Shown here one piece after another: positions 63,042 through 64,000 of a DNA stretch of 64,000 nt (its first letter is position 1; each line of letters begins with the position of its first letter). The stretch covers positions 46,771 through 110,770 of the forward strand of contig NZ_FXTC01000015.1 of assembly GCF_900182655.1 (NCBI RefSeq). Reading direction: 5' to 3'. The position numbers and the translations under genes are program-made. The notes under the pieces were generated by a model. That model saw nothing but the letters and a program-made list of their open reading frames with translations, did not search any database and was not told where the DNA came from. Source of the stretch: Chryseobacterium rhizoplanae. Lineage in GTDB: Bacteria > Bacteroidota > Bacteroidia > Flavobacteriales > Weeksellaceae.

Positions 63042-64000
63042 ATGAAAAAACTTATAATTCCTATAGGAATTCTCATCATAGGAACAACCCAGGCGCAGCT
63101 TACTAGTACAGAAAATTATGTGTATTCCAAGACGTATCTGTCCGATCCTACCCTTGCCAATGTTAAAACCTCCGAAACGGTTCAGTATTTTGACGGACTG
63201 GGAAGACCCAAACAAATAGTAGGTGTAAAAGCCTCTCCATTGGGTAAAGATGTAGTTACTCCCATTAAATACGACCAGTTCGGAAGACAGGTTCAGGACT
63301 ATCTTCCTGTTCCCCAGGGAGGAACGCTCAACGGAGCCATTACCCCTGATCCATTATCCAATGTGAGCAGTACCCCTTATGGTTCAGAGAAAATTTATTC
63401 AGAGAAGATTCTGGAAAACTCACCGTTAGACAGGATTCAGCAGCAGATTCAGGTGGGTACAGCATGGAGTACAAAACCTGTACAATTTGGATATGATGCC
63501 AATGCAGATGGTGAGGTTAAAAAATATACCGCCACTTTTAACTATACCAATTTTACTTCCCAACTCACTTTATCCGGCTCCTACGGAATAGGACAGCTGT
63601 ATAAAAATACAGTTACCGATGAAGATGGCAACTCAACCATTGAGTTCAAAAATGGACAGGGACAGGTGGTATTGGTCAGAAAAGCAATCAGTGCTACAGA
63701 CAATGCAGATACCTATTATGTTTACAATAATTATAACCAGCTGGCTTTTGTGATCCCCCCCAAAGCTTCTGTAGAAGCAGATCCCAATACCGTATTGAAT
63801 GAGTTATGTTACCAGTATAAATATGACGGAAGAAACCGTCTGGTAGAAAAGAAACTGCCCGGAAAAGGCTGGGAATATATGGTGTATGACAAACAGGACA
63901 GGCTGATCATGACCCAGGACGCTGTCATGGGAGCATTAAAACAATGGCTTTTTACCAAATATGATCAATTTGGAAGGCCAGCCTACACTGGACTCTATAC
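63042..64000 (+). CDS. DUF6443/RHS-repeat protein (3' end cut by window edge)
   Basis: An open frame from ATG 63042 to the right edge, 319 codons visible. A signal peptide (MKKLIIPIGILIIGTTQAQ) is followed by a DUF6443-type N-terminus (ENYVYSKTYLSDPT, SETVQYFDGLGRPKQIVGV, KYDQFGRQVQDYLPVPQGG) and the first RHS/YD repeats (YKYDGRNRLVEKKLPGKGWE, VYDKQDRLIMTQDAVM, KYDQFGRPAYTG). Full-length relatives exceed 1000 residues and end in an RHS-associated core plus a variable C-terminal toxin; that part lies beyond the window. Confidence 0.88.
   Translation, partial: MKKLIIPIGILIIGTTQAQLTSTENYVYSKTYLSDPTLANVKTSETVQYFDGLGRPKQIVGVKASPLGKDVVTPIKYDQFGRQVQDYLPVPQGGTLNGAITPDPLSNVSSTPYGSEKIYSEKILENSPLDRIQQQIQVGTAWSTKPVQFGYDANADGEVKKYTATFNYTNFTSQLTLSGSYGIGQLYKNTVTDEDGNSTIEFKNGQGQVVLVRKAISATDNADTYYVYNNYNQLAFVIPPKASVEADPNTVLNELCYQYKYDGRNRLVEKKLPGKGWEYMVYDKQDRLIMTQDAVMGALKQWLFTKYDQFGRPAYTGLY

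Overview
The window looks like a chromosomal segment of a Chryseobacterium-type flavobacterium (Bacteroidota, Weeksellaceae). The DNA is AT-rich. Many genes lack Shine-Dalgarno sequences, and several upstream regions carry the Bacteroidota -7 element TAnnTTTG. Lineage-typical families are present: a SusC/SusD pair, a type 9 secretion (T9SS) C-terminal sorting domain, a plant-type glutaminyl cyclase, DUF6443/RHS proteins and a GG-leader peptide. Genus-level placement is inferred from these families and not from a marker gene.

Region 1 (1-8.2 kb, minus strand) is the most unusual part. Five intact pilin-like secreted proteins (three almost identical) and a sixth pilin relic are followed by a PapD-like periplasmic chaperone, a 934-residue outer-membrane protein that could act as an usher, and a secreted protein cut by the window edge. 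The order pilins-chaperone-usher-tip copies archaic/alternate chaperone-usher loci, but the putative usher has Ig-like domains where a classical usher has its N-terminal domain. Three pilin promoters carry the same upstream palindrome TGTAGT-N6-ACTACA plus a third half-site at fixed distance from the -7 box. A CHASE3 hybrid histidine kinase lies divergently next to the cluster.

Region 2 (11-20 kb): a SnoaL-like remnant; an AraC regulator with a cassette of a secreted alpha/beta hydrolase, sugar O-acetyltransferase, cupin and a carboxymuconolactone-decarboxylase/monooxygenase fusion; tRNA-Arg(ACG); a metal-chelate binding lipoprotein, MtgA transglycosylase and a Gcr-type membrane protein; then a small GG-leader peptide.

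Region 3 (20-30 kb): DciA-like DUF721 protein, a four-helix-bundle protein, RecF and a UbiA-like membrane protein on the minus strand; on the plus strand a giant alpha-2-macroglobulin-like protein without its thioester motif, followed by an ecotin, so two protease-inhibitor families lie together. Repeats fill the gaps.

Region 4 (30-48.5 kb): a TolC/HlyD/ABC-2-permease exporter with no ATPase gene beside it, small enzymes (DUF1569, VOC, AHSA1, GNAT), a bestrophin plus CPA1 antiporter, glutaminyl cyclase, deoxynucleoside kinase, ArsC-like protein, a T9SS-sorted M43 metalloprotease, DUF493 and DUF4197.

Region 5 (48.8-57.7 kb) is a polysaccharide utilisation locus: SusC, SusD, a GH144-like lipoprotein, a secreted esterase and a GH3 beta-glucosidase. 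The GH144+GH3 pairing suggests beta-1,2-glucan as substrate.

Region 6 (57.7-64 kb): a tandem duplication of a small secreted protein including its terminator, then an RHS-type locus with a decayed secreted beta-propeller-like gene, an 1132-residue RHS-like companion and the start of a DUF6443/RHS protein running off the window.
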